Below are positions 44,997-53,805 of a DNA stretch of 64,000 nt, piece by piece. The position numbers were made by a program, and so were the translations under genes. The DNA is from Aquibacillus saliphilus (GTDB lineage Bacteria > Bacillota > Bacilli > Bacillales > Amphibacillaceae), in assembly GCF_020404745.1 (NCBI RefSeq), contig NZ_JAIZAP010000009.1:62001-126000 (forward strand). The letters run 5' to 3'. Below the pieces are notes generated by a model that did not search any database, was not told where the DNA came from, and saw nothing but the letters and a program-made list of their open reading frames with translations. Every line of letters starts with the position of its first letter. Position 1 is the first letter of the stretch.

Positions 44997-45995
44997 TTGA
45001 AAGTTGCAATTAGTAAACAACCTGTGCGGTGGATTACGGTGATCATTGTTTTAATGATCTTTTTGTTACCTACTTATATGGATAATCCATATTATTTACG
45101 TTTAATTCAGATGATTGCAATTTTTTCCCTTTTAGGATTAGGACTAAATTTTTTGTTTGGATATACCGGGCAAATTTCTCTTGGGCATGCCGCTTTCTAT
45201 GCAATGGGGGCCTATGTTTCTGTTATTTTGGAAACGATAGTTGGTATGCACTTCTTATTAGCTTGGATTGTAACGATACTGTTTACAATTGTAGTTGCGG
45301 TAATCGTGAGTTTACCAATCTTAAAGTTAAAAGGACATTATTTGGCGATGGCCACAATAGCTTTTGGGTTAATTATTGAAACTTTTTTAGTTCAATGGAG
45401 ATCGTTAACCGGTGGGCATGATGGTACCTTTATTATGCCAGAAACAATTTTAGGTCCATGGCTTGCTGAAAATATTTACTACTTAATTGTAGGCTCTGTT
45501 ATTATATCTTTTATGCTCCTCCGTAATTTAACTCGATCCTCGATTGGAAGGGTTCACATGGCACTTAGAGATGATGAAGATGCCGCTGAAGCATTGGGTG
45601 TGAATGTTTTGAAACATAAAGTGTTCGCTTTCGCACTTAGTGCAGCATTAGCTGCAATTGCAGGGATCTGGTATGCACACTATTCCATGGTTATAACACC
45701 TGAAGTATTTGGAGTTCATACTTCTATTCAGATTTTGATGCTCATTGTCATCGGAGGTCTAGCAAGTAACTTAGGATCGATTCTAGGTGCTGCTTTTCTC
45801 ATATTAGTTCCTGAATTACTTCAAGAATTTCAAGATGCTACAGTATTTATTTACGGGCTTATCGTACTTGCTGTTTTAATTTTCTTCCCAAAAGGGCTTG
45901 CTGGGATAGTCCAGTTAGTCATCCGATTTTTCAAAAAGTTTCTATTTAGTCATGATAAAGATTCAGAAAAGGGGAGTTTTAAGGATGTTTCTTGA
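44997..45995 (+). CDS. livM: Liv-type ABC permease (LivM family)
   Basis: This is a roughly 332-residue membrane protein with about nine hydrophobic segments. It has GLGLNFLFGYTGQISLGHAA, LKGHYLAMATIAFGLIIETF, MALRDDEDAAEALGVNVLKH as the coupling region, and the terminal PKGLAGI typical of LivM. TTG 44997 is preferred: the in-frame GTG at 44988 is part of its GAGGTG ribosome site. The 3' end overlaps the LivG start by 11 bases, indicating translational coupling. Confidence 0.92.
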   Translation: MKVAISKQPVRWITVIIVLMIFLLPTYMDNPYYLRLIQMIAIFSLLGLGLNFLFGYTGQISLGHAAFYAMGAYVSVILETIVGMHFLLAWIVTILFTIVVAVIVSLPILKLKGHYLAMATIAFGLIIETFLVQWRSLTGGHDGTFIMPETILGPWLAENIYYLIVGSVIISFMLLRNLTRSSIGRVHMALRDDEDAAEALGVNVLKHKVFAFALSAALAAIAGIWYAHYSMVITPEVFGVHTSIQILMLIVIGGLASNLGSILGAAFLILVPELLQEFQDATVFIYGLIVLAVLIFFPKGLAGIVQLVIRFFKKFLFSHDKDSEKGSFKDVS

Positions 45996-46752
45996 GGTGG
46001 AAAACGTAACTAAAAAATTTGGAGGTCTGACTGCACTAAGTGATATTAATTTTACCATGGAGGAGGGGAAGACTACAGCTCTCGTTGGTCCAAATGGTGC
46101 TGGTAAAACAACTATGTTTAATTGTATTGCTGGGTTTTATCAAGTTAGTGAAGGTGATATTAAACTACGTGGCAAATCTATTAAAGGATTAAAGCCATAT
46201 AACATATTACAAAAAGGGATAGCTCGAACGTTTCAACAAGTTCGTAATTTTGAAGGATTGACAATATTGGATATCATTATGACAGCTGCTCATACTCGTT
46301 CCGGACAAGGGTTTCTAAATAGTATGCTGTTTTTACCATCCGTAAGAAAAAGTGAAGAAAAATTAAGAGAAGAAGCATTGGATATACTCAACTTTTTTCA
46401 AATCTCTGATATTGCAGAGAAATACCCCAATGAAATACCTTATGGTCAAAAAAGGTTGGTAGAAGTTGCAAAGGTGATGGCAACTGGGGCAGATTTAATT
46501 CTACTTGATGAGCCAGCAGCAGGACTTAATGATTATGAAACGGATACTTTATCAAAAATGATTGGAAGTATTCAAGAAAAAGGAAAAACAATTTTAATCA
46601 TTGAACATAATATGAAATTCGTTATGAACTTAGCAGAAAAAATTGTAGTACTAAATTTCGGACAGAAAATTGCTGAAGGTAAGCCTGAAGAAATTAGGAA
46701 GGATCCTAAGGTAATAAGTGCTTATCTAGGGAGGGAATATTCTAATGCTTGA
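45985..46752 (+). CDS. livG: Liv-type ABC ATP-binding protein (LivG family)
   Basis: This is a roughly 255-residue ATPase. Walker A is VGPNGAGKTT near residues 34-43, Q-loop text is IARTFQQVRNFEGLT, the signature region is PYGQKRLVEVAKVMATG, Walker B is LILLDEPAAGLND and the switch is IEHNM. The C-terminal YLGREYS is typical for LivG. ATG 45985 is chosen because the earlier in-frame start at 45952 lies deep in livM without a ribosome site. The signature has PYGQKR in place of LSGGQ-type text, which is normal in this subfamily. Confidence 0.94.
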   Translation: MFLEVENVTKKFGGLTALSDINFTMEEGKTTALVGPNGAGKTTMFNCIAGFYQVSEGDIKLRGKSIKGLKPYNILQKGIARTFQQVRNFEGLTILDIIMTAAHTRSGQGFLNSMLFLPSVRKSEEKLREEALDILNFFQISDIAEKYPNEIPYGQKRLVEVAKVMATGADLILLDEPAAGLNDYETDTLSKMIGSIQEKGKTILIIEHNMKFVMNLAEKIVVLNFGQKIAEGKPEEIRKDPKVISAYLGREYSNA

Positions 46753-47458
46753 GGTTAAAGAATTGAGTTCTGGTTATAATGGCGTCGAAGTATTGCACGG
46801 GGTATCTGTAGATGTTCATAAAGGTGAGATTGTCTCACTTGTTGGATTAAATGGTGCAGGTAAATCGACATTACTAAAAACGATCTCTAGTATTGTGAAA
46901 GCAACGGATGGAAGTATTATGTTGAATAGTACAGAAATTAATCGCCAATCTACCGATCAATTATTGAAAAAAGGGATGGTGCTTGTACCAGAAAATCGCA
47001 TGTTATTTCCTATCCTAAGTGTTGAAGAAAATTTATTACTTGGGACGGCTGCTAAATCAAAGAAATATAGACGTGAGCATTTTCAAGAAAAGTTAGAAAA
47101 TGTTTTCGAGTTATTTCCTATCCTTAAAGAACGTATTAAACAACAGGTTGGCACGATGAGTGGTGGAGAGCAGCAAATGTTAGCTATTGCAAGAGGGCTA
47201 ATGTCAGATCCTAATTTGCTATTACTAGATGAGCCTTCTTTAGGAATTGCACCTATTCTTGTTGAAAAAATATATGACGTTTTAACACAATTAAATAAGG
47301 ATGGTATGACTATTTTTCTAGTGGAGCAAAATGTTTCAATGGCTTTAGAAATTTCTGATAGAGGTTATGTTCTGGATTTAGGCAAAATCATTATGAGTGG
47401 AACGGGTAGTGAATTAATGTCTGACTCAAGAATCAAAGAAGCATATTTAGGAAGTTAA
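46745..47458 (+). CDS. livF: Liv-type ABC ATP-binding protein (LivF family)
   Basis: This is a 237-residue ATPase. Walker A is VGLNGAGKST, followed by LVPENRMLFPILSVEENLLL (LivF-specific region), signature MSGGEQQMLAIARGLM, Walker B LLLLDEPSLGIAP and switch LVEQNV. It overlaps LivG by eight bases and ends with EAYLGS. It completes the five-component importer (binding protein, two permeases, two ATPases). Confidence 0.94.
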   Translation: MLEVKELSSGYNGVEVLHGVSVDVHKGEIVSLVGLNGAGKSTLLKTISSIVKATDGSIMLNSTEINRQSTDQLLKKGMVLVPENRMLFPILSVEENLLLGTAAKSKKYRREHFQEKLENVFELFPILKERIKQQVGTMSGGEQQMLAIARGLMSDPNLLLLDEPSLGIAPILVEKIYDVLTQLNKDGMTIFLVEQNVSMALEISDRGYVLDLGKIIMSGTGSELMSDSRIKEAYLGS

Positions 47459-47556
47459 TTTTATAATACATTTTAAAATTGGTACGTGAGAAATATAATC
47501 TCCAACGCTATTCTTTTATTTCTGAATATTTAAACTATTAATACGAGGTGATTATA

Positions 47557-48315
47557 ATGAGTGATTTTCCAATTATTAAACCGTTACTTGTTGGTGTATT
47601 TCCGAACTTCGAAACATCTACTTTCTTGTACGGAAAAAGACAAGGGCAAAAAGAGGATTTTCCATGTATTATGTTTCTAATTGAAGTGAATGGAAAGAAG
47701 ATTGTAGTTGATACAGGACCCTGTGATTCAGAGAAAGCTAGTAAATACCACACACCAATTATCCAGACCGATGAAATGCAACCTTATAATGCGTTAACAA
47801 ACATAGGAATTAATCCTGAAGAAGTAGACTATGTTGTTTTAAGCCATCTACATTGGGACCATTGTAGTAATTGTAAAATGTTTAAAAATGCTCGTTTCTT
47901 TGTACAAAAAGCTGAGCTTTCCTATGCAATTGCACCAAGTCCACTCCAAAAAAGACCATATGAAATAGGATTTGACCGATTGCCTTCTTGGATGGATGTA
48001 TTCCAGCAGATGGAACCAATAGAAGGCGATCTATATGATTTAGTGAAGGGCGTACATCTTGTTACTTTACCAGGACATACACCCGGACTAATGGGAGTTC
48101 TAGCAGAAACAAAGGATGGAGTCTACGCTATAGCGAGTGATTGTGTACCACTAAATGAAAATTGGGAAGGAGATGGTAAACTAAAGCACATTCCAAATGG
48201 TATTCATATTAATTTAGAGGAGTATGAACATTCATTTGATAAGTTAGATAAGTTAGCAAAAGTGGTTTTAGCTGCACATGATTTTAAAACACTAAATAAA
48301 AATCAATATCCATAA
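47557..48315 (+). CDS. Metallo-beta-lactamase-fold lactonase-like hydrolase
   Basis: This is a roughly 252-residue protein of the N-acyl homoserine lactonase-like branch of the metallo-beta-lactamase family. Zinc-ligand motifs are visible: SHLHWDHCSN (HxHxDH), the GHTPG histidine, SDCVP aspartate, and AAHD near the C-terminus. No signal peptide is present, so it is cytosolic. ATG 47557 follows GAGGTGA; the codon at 47548 lies in that site. Relatives open AHL lactones, but in this cluster it more likely hydrolyses a pathway lactone or thioester. It sits between the importer and an alcohol dehydrogenase. Confidence 0.85.
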   Translation: MSDFPIIKPLLVGVFPNFETSTFLYGKRQGQKEDFPCIMFLIEVNGKKIVVDTGPCDSEKASKYHTPIIQTDEMQPYNALTNIGINPEEVDYVVLSHLHWDHCSNCKMFKNARFFVQKAELSYAIAPSPLQKRPYEIGFDRLPSWMDVFQQMEPIEGDLYDLVKGVHLVTLPGHTPGLMGVLAETKDGVYAIASDCVPLNENWEGDGKLKHIPNGIHINLEEYEHSFDKLDKLAKVVLAAHDFKTLNKNQYP

Positions 48316-48360
48316 GCAATTTTTATTTATAGAAAAGTTCACTAACTAAGGGAGGTATTA

Positions 48361-49518
48361 TTGGTGCCCATTCAAGAATTTTTATTTCCTGAAACAAAGC
48401 TTTGTGTTGGCGTAGATGCCTTAAATGAAGTTCCAACTATTTTAAGTAGCCGTGGATTATCAAACGTATTTGTAGTAGTAGATGCTGCTTTGAAAGATTC
48501 AGAGATGCTACAGACACTAAGTAAACTTCTTAAAGATAATTCTGTAGATGTTTTTAGTGAAGTAAGAGGGGATCCTACTGTTTCAAGTGTTTATAAGAGC
48601 TATGAACAAATGAAGAATTTCAAATCAGATGTCGTAATTGCGCTTGGTGGAGGTAGTTCGATTGATACGGCAAAGGCTACAGCTATTCTTGCAACGAATC
48701 CGGGTAATTTAGTTGAAATGAATGGTATTGACAAATTTTCCAATCCACCTTTAGATGTGATTGCTATTCCAACAACTGCTGGAACTGGAAGTGAAGTATC
48801 ACCAGGAGCTGTGATTACAAATGAGGAAACACGACAAAAGTTTACGATTCGAAGTAGAAAGATTATACCAATTGCCGCGATTCTTGATCCTAACATGGTG
48901 AAATCATTACCAAAAGAAATTGCTGCGGCAACAGGTATGGATGCATTATGTCATAACCTTGAATATTACTTATCTACGTCTGCCAATTATTTATCACAAG
49001 GATTAAACTTACAAGCGATAAAGATGATATCCAATAATATACGCGATTTTGTGGAGGACCGTAGTAATTCCAAAGCAGCTGAACAAATGTTAGTTGCATC
49101 TATGATTGGAGAAATATCTTTTTCACTATTACGGCTAAGTGTTAACCATGCTATAGCACATCCCCTTGGTGCCCATTATAAGATGCATCATGGATTAGCG
49201 TGTGGAATTATGTTGCCTTATTCCTTACGTTTCAATATGGACTATTGTTCGGATAAGTTGTCGGTAGTCGGCCAAACTATGGGTTTAATGGTGGATGAAT
49301 TAAGTGAAAAATCTGCAGCACTAAAAACTATTGTAGCAATTGAAAATATGATTGAAGATATTGGTTTGCAAAAAGGGCTAAAGGAGTTCAACATTTTACA
49401 GGAAGATATTCCAAATCTAGCAGAAGATGCCCTATTAAGTGCTCAATTAAAAGTTAATCCAAGACCAGTCACAAAAGAAGATATTGAAGGAATTATTTCA
49501 GAAGCTATTTTATATTAA
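48361..49518 (+). CDS. Iron-containing (group III) alcohol dehydrogenase
   Basis: This is a 385-residue Fe-ADH family protein. The NAD(P) site is VIALGGGSSIDTAKATAILA, followed by PTTAGTGSEVSPGAVITNEE. Metal ligands are visible in GMDALCHNLEYYLS (Asp and His) and HAIAHPLGAHYKMHHGLACG (two further His). TTG 48361 has GGAGG five bases upstream; GTG 48364 is an equally possible start. It may reduce or oxidise a short-chain hydroxy acid or alcohol/aldehyde, and could work with the aldehyde dehydrogenase at 40.4 kb. A very strong terminator follows. Confidence 0.9.
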   Translation: MVPIQEFLFPETKLCVGVDALNEVPTILSSRGLSNVFVVVDAALKDSEMLQTLSKLLKDNSVDVFSEVRGDPTVSSVYKSYEQMKNFKSDVVIALGGGSSIDTAKATAILATNPGNLVEMNGIDKFSNPPLDVIAIPTTAGTGSEVSPGAVITNEETRQKFTIRSRKIIPIAAILDPNMVKSLPKEIAAATGMDALCHNLEYYLSTSANYLSQGLNLQAIKMISNNIRDFVEDRSNSKAAEQMLVASMIGEISFSLLRLSVNHAIAHPLGAHYKMHHGLACGIMLPYSLRFNMDYCSDKLSVVGQTMGLMVDELSEKSAALKTIVAIENMIEDIGLQKGLKEFNILQEDIPNLAEDALLSAQLKVNPRPVTKEDIEGIISEAILY

Positions 49519-49544
49519 AATAGGTTGTTTTAAATAAATTGATT

Positions 49545-49606
49545 ACTAGTAAGTAAAAAACCTTTACATCGAGGGTACCTCTTGTAAAGGTTTTTTACTT
49601 ACTAGT
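49545..49606. terminator. Bidirectional-type terminator with 24-bp perfect arms; upstream of it the first half of the cluster ends
   Basis: 49545-49568 and 49583-49606 are perfect reverse complements over 24 bp. The loop has an extra GAGG-GTA-CCTC stem. The right arm contains TTTTTT and is followed by TTTTT. The rest of the 49519-49872 gap is very AT-rich and probably holds the promoter for the second half of the cluster; I see no gene in it. Confidence 0.9.
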
Positions 49607-49872
49607 TTTTCGTGTGAATATCGATCAACTTTTCAAGTTAATAGATAGATCGTTTTTTTAATAATAAAATAATTTTATATATCTATATAAATTATGAGTA
49701 TTTTATTAATAGTAAGACTTATTATACAATTTTATTAAACCATGAATCTACACTTATAAATACCAGCTGGAGGTGAGGGATCGTTCGTTTTTAATAGAAA
49801 TGAAAATTTAGTGTATTGTATTGCACTAATTTCAGGAGAATACTATCAAAGTAAAAGGAGATGTGTATAGTT

Positions 49873-51384
49873 ATGAGTAAAAATTACGATGTAGTGATTG
49901 TGGGTGCAGGGAATGCAGCGTTAACAGCTGCAATAGCTGCTAAAGAAAATGGAGCTAGTGTACTAGTCTTAGAGAAAGCTACAAAAGAAATGCGAGGAGG
50001 AAATACTCGTTTTTCTGGAGGGATATTCCGTTGTGCGTACAATGGGATCGATGATTTAGTAGAGGTTGTAGATGATAAACATTTAAAAGATCAAGTAACA
50101 AGTGCACCATACACTGAAGATGATTTTACTAGTGATATCCAACGTACTGCCGGTGGGAGAGCAGATGAAGAGTTAACTGAGACGCTTGTAAGTCGTTCGT
50201 ATGACACCGTTTTATGGATGTCTAAATTAGGTATCCCGTGGGAATTCAACCGAGCAGTTGGTACTGTTCAAACGGACGATAAAAAGACTGTCTTGCCATT
50301 TGGTGCGGCGGTACGAACTATTCATGAAGGAGTGGGTTTGTCACAAAGCTTGTTCGATATTTCGGAAAGGGCTGGTGTTGATATTGTCTATGAAATAGAA
50401 GCGAAACGATTAACAACATCTGAGGATGGCACTATTAGTGGTGTTGAGGTTCGTACTCCGGATGGTTGGGAACATATCACGAGTAAAGCAGTCATCTTAG
50501 CAAGTGGTGGATTCCAAGCTAGTCCTGAAATGAGAACGGCTTATTTGGGGCCAGATTGGTCACTCGTTAAAGTGCGTGGAACACGCTATAACACTGGTGA
50601 GATGATCCGTGCAGCTATGGACATAGGAGCACAACCTTATGGTGAGTTTTCAGGGAAGCACGCAACACCAATTAATGCTGAAGCTCCAGATTATGGGGAT
50701 CTAGCCCTAACGGACAAAACAAATCGACTATCTTATCATTACGGCATTATGATTAATCTTGATGGCAAACGGTTTGTTGATGAAGGAGAGGACTTTAACA
50801 CATATACCTACGCTAAATTTGGAGAACAGATTTTAAAACAAAAAAATGCAATCGCTTTTCAATTGTTTGATAGAAAATCATTTGATCTATTGGAACCTCG
50901 TTACAGTACGAGTGACCCGATTGAAGGCGATACAATCGATGAGATAGCTGAGCAATTAAAGTCGAAATATCAACTAATGGGTTTTAATGAAGAGGAATTT
51001 ATGAATACAGTGAACGAATATAATGGAGCAGTAAAAGAGGGCGAATTCAACCCAACTATTTTAGATGGATCAACAACAGAAGAACTAGCACTTAATAAAA
51101 CAAACTGGGCGCGTAAAATAACAGACGGTCCGTTTCGTGTTTATCCTGTAACAGGAGGTATTACCTTTACATTTGGTGGTGTACGAATTAACACAGATTC
51201 AAAAGTAGTTGATTCTTTAGATCGTCCAATCCCAGGTTTATTTTCAACTGGTGAAATGACAGGTGGTTTTTTCTATCAAAACTATCCGTTAGGAAGTGGT
51301 CTTACTCGCGGAGCTGTTTTTGGTAAGCTATCTGGAGAAAATGCTGCTAGTTTTGCGAGAGAGAGAAGTAAAGTCCAAAGCTAA
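49873..51384 (+). CDS. tcuA: FAD-dependent tricarballylate dehydrogenase-like protein (copy 2)
   Basis: This is a roughly 503-residue paralogue of the flavoprotein at 38.7 kb. The FAD-binding start is YDVVIVGAGNAALTAAIAAK, followed by EKATKEMRGGNTRFSGG, a middle AVILASGGFQASPEM and a C-terminal GLFSTGEMTGGFFYQNYPLG. The two copies differ throughout (for example NTRFSGGIFRCAYNGIDD here against NSYFTDGAIRFAFNGLDD), so duplication is old and substrates probably differ. ATG 49873 is preferred over 49861, which directly abuts the AAAGGAG site. It is the first gene of the second half-operon. Confidence 0.85.
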   Translation: MSKNYDVVIVGAGNAALTAAIAAKENGASVLVLEKATKEMRGGNTRFSGGIFRCAYNGIDDLVEVVDDKHLKDQVTSAPYTEDDFTSDIQRTAGGRADEELTETLVSRSYDTVLWMSKLGIPWEFNRAVGTVQTDDKKTVLPFGAAVRTIHEGVGLSQSLFDISERAGVDIVYEIEAKRLTTSEDGTISGVEVRTPDGWEHITSKAVILASGGFQASPEMRTAYLGPDWSLVKVRGTRYNTGEMIRAAMDIGAQPYGEFSGKHATPINAEAPDYGDLALTDKTNRLSYHYGIMINLDGKRFVDEGEDFNTYTYAKFGEQILKQKNAIAFQLFDRKSFDLLEPRYSTSDPIEGDTIDEIAEQLKSKYQLMGFNEEEFMNTVNEYNGAVKEGEFNPTILDGSTTEELALNKTNWARKITDGPFRVYPVTGGITFTFGGVRINTDSKVVDSLDRPIPGLFSTGEMTGGFFYQNYPLGSGLTRGAVFGKLSGENAASFARERSKVQS

Positions 51385-51420
51385 GTTAGTTAGGAAGATA
51401 AAATTAGGAGATGGTTTTTG

Positions 51421-52563
51421 ATGAGCCAGTACACACTACCATGTGTTGTTTATCGCGGAGGTACGAGTAGAGGAATATTTTTCCATGAAAAAGACTTGCC
51501 AAATGATCCAGAAAAACAAAGACAAATCTTTTTACAAAGTATAGATGCATATAATAATCTCCAGGTTAATGGATTAGGAGGAGGAAATTCACACACAAGT
51601 AAAGTAGTTGTTATATCTCCTTCTTTAAAAGAAAACATTGATGTCAACTATACGTTTTATCAAGTGGGGATTGGTGTGGAGGTTGTCGATGATAGAGGAA
51701 CATGTGGAAATTTAATGGCAGCAGTAGGAGCATTCGCTGTCGACGAAGGACTTGTTGAAGCGGAATATGATGCAGAATTTATTGAAGTTTCTGTATATAA
51801 CACAAATATAAATAAAAAACTTTTTCTTACTGTACCGCTAGAAAATGGTGAAGCCAAAGTTGCCGGAGACTATTATATTCAAGGATTATCGAAACCAGGG
51901 GCTAGATTCAGATTAGATATCTTTAACCCAGGTGGAGGCAAGACAGGAAAGACCCAACCATTAGGAGCGGTGCAAACAGTAAAAACGAAAAATGGCACAT
52001 ATGCCGTTTCTTTTGTAGATGTCGTCAATCCGTGTGTCTATGTTGCAAGTGAAGCACTTGGAATTAATGGAACGGAGTTAAATAGCGAGCTTTCTACACG
52101 AGACGATTTACTAGAAGAGCTAGAAGAAATCCGTTGTGATATATCTGTACAGACAGGTATCGCTGACAGTTTAGAAGCTGCACGAAAGGCACCATCAATA
52201 CCGAAAATTGCTATTGTGGCTAAAGCTCAAGGCTATAAAACCTCAGATGGTAGAGTGATCAATGGAGAAGAAGTAGATATAGTTACGAAAATGCTATCGA
52301 TGGGAAATTTTCATCGTACATTTGCAGCGAGCTGTTTACATAACGTTGCCTCTGCAGCGTTATTGAAGGAAACAGTTCCGAATCTACTTTCAGAATTAAC
52401 TGATTGCAGCGAGGAACAAATGATTCGTATTGGTCATCCTGAAGGAATCGTTGAAGTTCGGGTCCGCTTAACAGATAACCAAGACGATGTGGCATTTGTA
52501 GGACTTGACCGTACAGCTCGAAAGATTATGAAAGGAGATTTGTTTATCGAGTCAATATCTTAG
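51421..52563 (+). CDS. PrpF-family isomerase (aconitate/itaconate-type), copy 1
   Basis: This is a roughly 380-residue protein of the PrpF family, which includes 2-methylaconitate isomerase, 4-oxalomesaconate tautomerase and 3-methylitaconate delta-isomerase. The family start is PCVVYRGGTSRGIFFHEKDL. Also seen are VNGLGGGNSHTSKVVVIS, DDRGTCGNLMAAVGAFAVDE with the conserved Cys of the first active-site block, and GHPEGIVEVRV with FVGLDRTARKIMKG at the end. Members use acid/base residues to shift a double bond or swap cis and trans. It is followed 78 bases later by a paralogue. Confidence 0.88.
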   Translation: MSQYTLPCVVYRGGTSRGIFFHEKDLPNDPEKQRQIFLQSIDAYNNLQVNGLGGGNSHTSKVVVISPSLKENIDVNYTFYQVGIGVEVVDDRGTCGNLMAAVGAFAVDEGLVEAEYDAEFIEVSVYNTNINKKLFLTVPLENGEAKVAGDYYIQGLSKPGARFRLDIFNPGGGKTGKTQPLGAVQTVKTKNGTYAVSFVDVVNPCVYVASEALGINGTELNSELSTRDDLLEELEEIRCDISVQTGIADSLEAARKAPSIPKIAIVAKAQGYKTSDGRVINGEEVDIVTKMLSMGNFHRTFAASCLHNVASAALLKETVPNLLSELTDCSEEQMIRIGHPEGIVEVRVRLTDNQDDVAFVGLDRTARKIMKGDLFIESIS

Positions 52564-52641
52564 GAATTTAATAATTATCTGAATGTTTTGATTGATTTTA
52601 CCAATTACATCCAAATAGGGACTAGAAAGGAGGAACAAGTA

Positions 52642-53787
52642 TTGAGCACAGATAGGATACGGTGCGTTATTATGCGTGGGGGGACGAGTAAAGCACTTTT
52701 TTTAAGAGAAAGTGATTTACCAGTCGACCAAAAAAAGAAAGATCAGCTTATTCTTTCTTTATTTGGCTCACCAGATAAGCGGCAAATTGATGGACTTGGA
52801 GGAGCTGATCCATTGACGAGTAAATTAGCGATAATTGGACCATCGAATCGTTTAGAAGCAGATATTTCTTATACCTTTGCGCAAGTAGGTATAGAAGAAT
52901 CGGTTGTTGATTATCGGAGTCTATGTGGAAATATATCAGCTGCTGTTGGTCATTATGCTGTCTTTGAAGGACTTGTTCCAATTATGACTCCTATTACAAC
53001 TGTATGTGTTTTCAATAAAAATTTAAATAGGATTCTTCGGATCGAAGTCCCGGTTAATGACCAAAAACCACTTGAAGAGGGGGATTACATCACTCCTGGA
53101 GTACCCGGATCAGGCGCTAAAATCACTTTGGACTTACGTCATACAGCTGGTGGAACTACAGGTCGTTTGCTTCCAACGGGGTCACCAATTGATATGTTGA
53201 ATGTATCTGGTGTTGGTGAAATAGAAGCTTCTATTGTTGATGTTGGTAATGCTCATGTGTTTGTAAGAGCAGAGGATTTAGGACTAACAGGAATTGAAAC
53301 TCCTTCAGAAATTGATCAGAATTCAAAATTAACAGAATACTTAGAGAGTATTCGTGCAACTGCTGCCTACCGTATAGGAATGATAGATGATCCTAAACAA
53401 TCCAAGAAAAAGAGCCCGGCAACTCCAATCATTGGATTTGTGGCTCCTCCCAAAAGCTATCGAACGTATTTAAATAATATACGAATAAGTACAGATGAAA
53501 TAGACCTAGTTTCTAGGTTAATGTATATGCAAATCACACATAAAACATATGCAGGTACTTCTACTGTATGTACAGGAGTGGCGGCAAGAATTAAAGGCAC
53601 GATTGTTCATGAAGTGTCTTCCGGTAGGGATAATATCAGATTGAGGATCGGTCATCCAGCAGGAGTAATTGAAACTGAATCAATCGTTGAACAAATATCT
53701 TCAGAATATGTAGTTAAACGGGCAACCATAGGTAGAACAGCACGACGTCTAATGGAGGGATATTCTTTCATTCATTCTTCTATTTAA
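52642..53787 (+). CDS. PrpF-family isomerase (aconitate/itaconate-type), copy 2
   Basis: This is a roughly 381-residue second PrpF-family protein. It starts DRIRCVIMRGGTSKALFLRE and has IDGLGGADPLTSKLAIIGPS, DYRSLCGNISAAVGHYAVFE and the closing IGHPAGVIETE and TIGRTARRLMEGY. TTG 52642 has AAAGGAGG eight bases upstream; the longer frame from 52588 lacks a ribosome site. The neighbouring copy is clearly homologous but distant, so two different isomerisations (or two stereoisomers) may be handled. The lyase gene follows 18 bases later. Confidence 0.88.
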   Translation: MSTDRIRCVIMRGGTSKALFLRESDLPVDQKKKDQLILSLFGSPDKRQIDGLGGADPLTSKLAIIGPSNRLEADISYTFAQVGIEESVVDYRSLCGNISAAVGHYAVFEGLVPIMTPITTVCVFNKNLNRILRIEVPVNDQKPLEEGDYITPGVPGSGAKITLDLRHTAGGTTGRLLPTGSPIDMLNVSGVGEIEASIVDVGNAHVFVRAEDLGLTGIETPSEIDQNSKLTEYLESIRATAAYRIGMIDDPKQSKKKSPATPIIGFVAPPKSYRTYLNNIRISTDEIDLVSRLMYMQITHKTYAGTSTVCTGVAARIKGTIVHEVSSGRDNIRLRIGHPAGVIETESIVEQISSEYVVKRATIGRTARRLMEGYSFIHSSI

Positions 53788-53805
53788 AGGAAAGAGGGAA
53801 GGTAT

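Noticed and set aside
47557-48315. Quorum-quenching enzyme as main role of the lactonase-fold protein
   Set aside because: The fold fits AHL lactonases, but the gene lies inside a catabolic operon with no signalling gene nearby; a pathway lactone is more likely.
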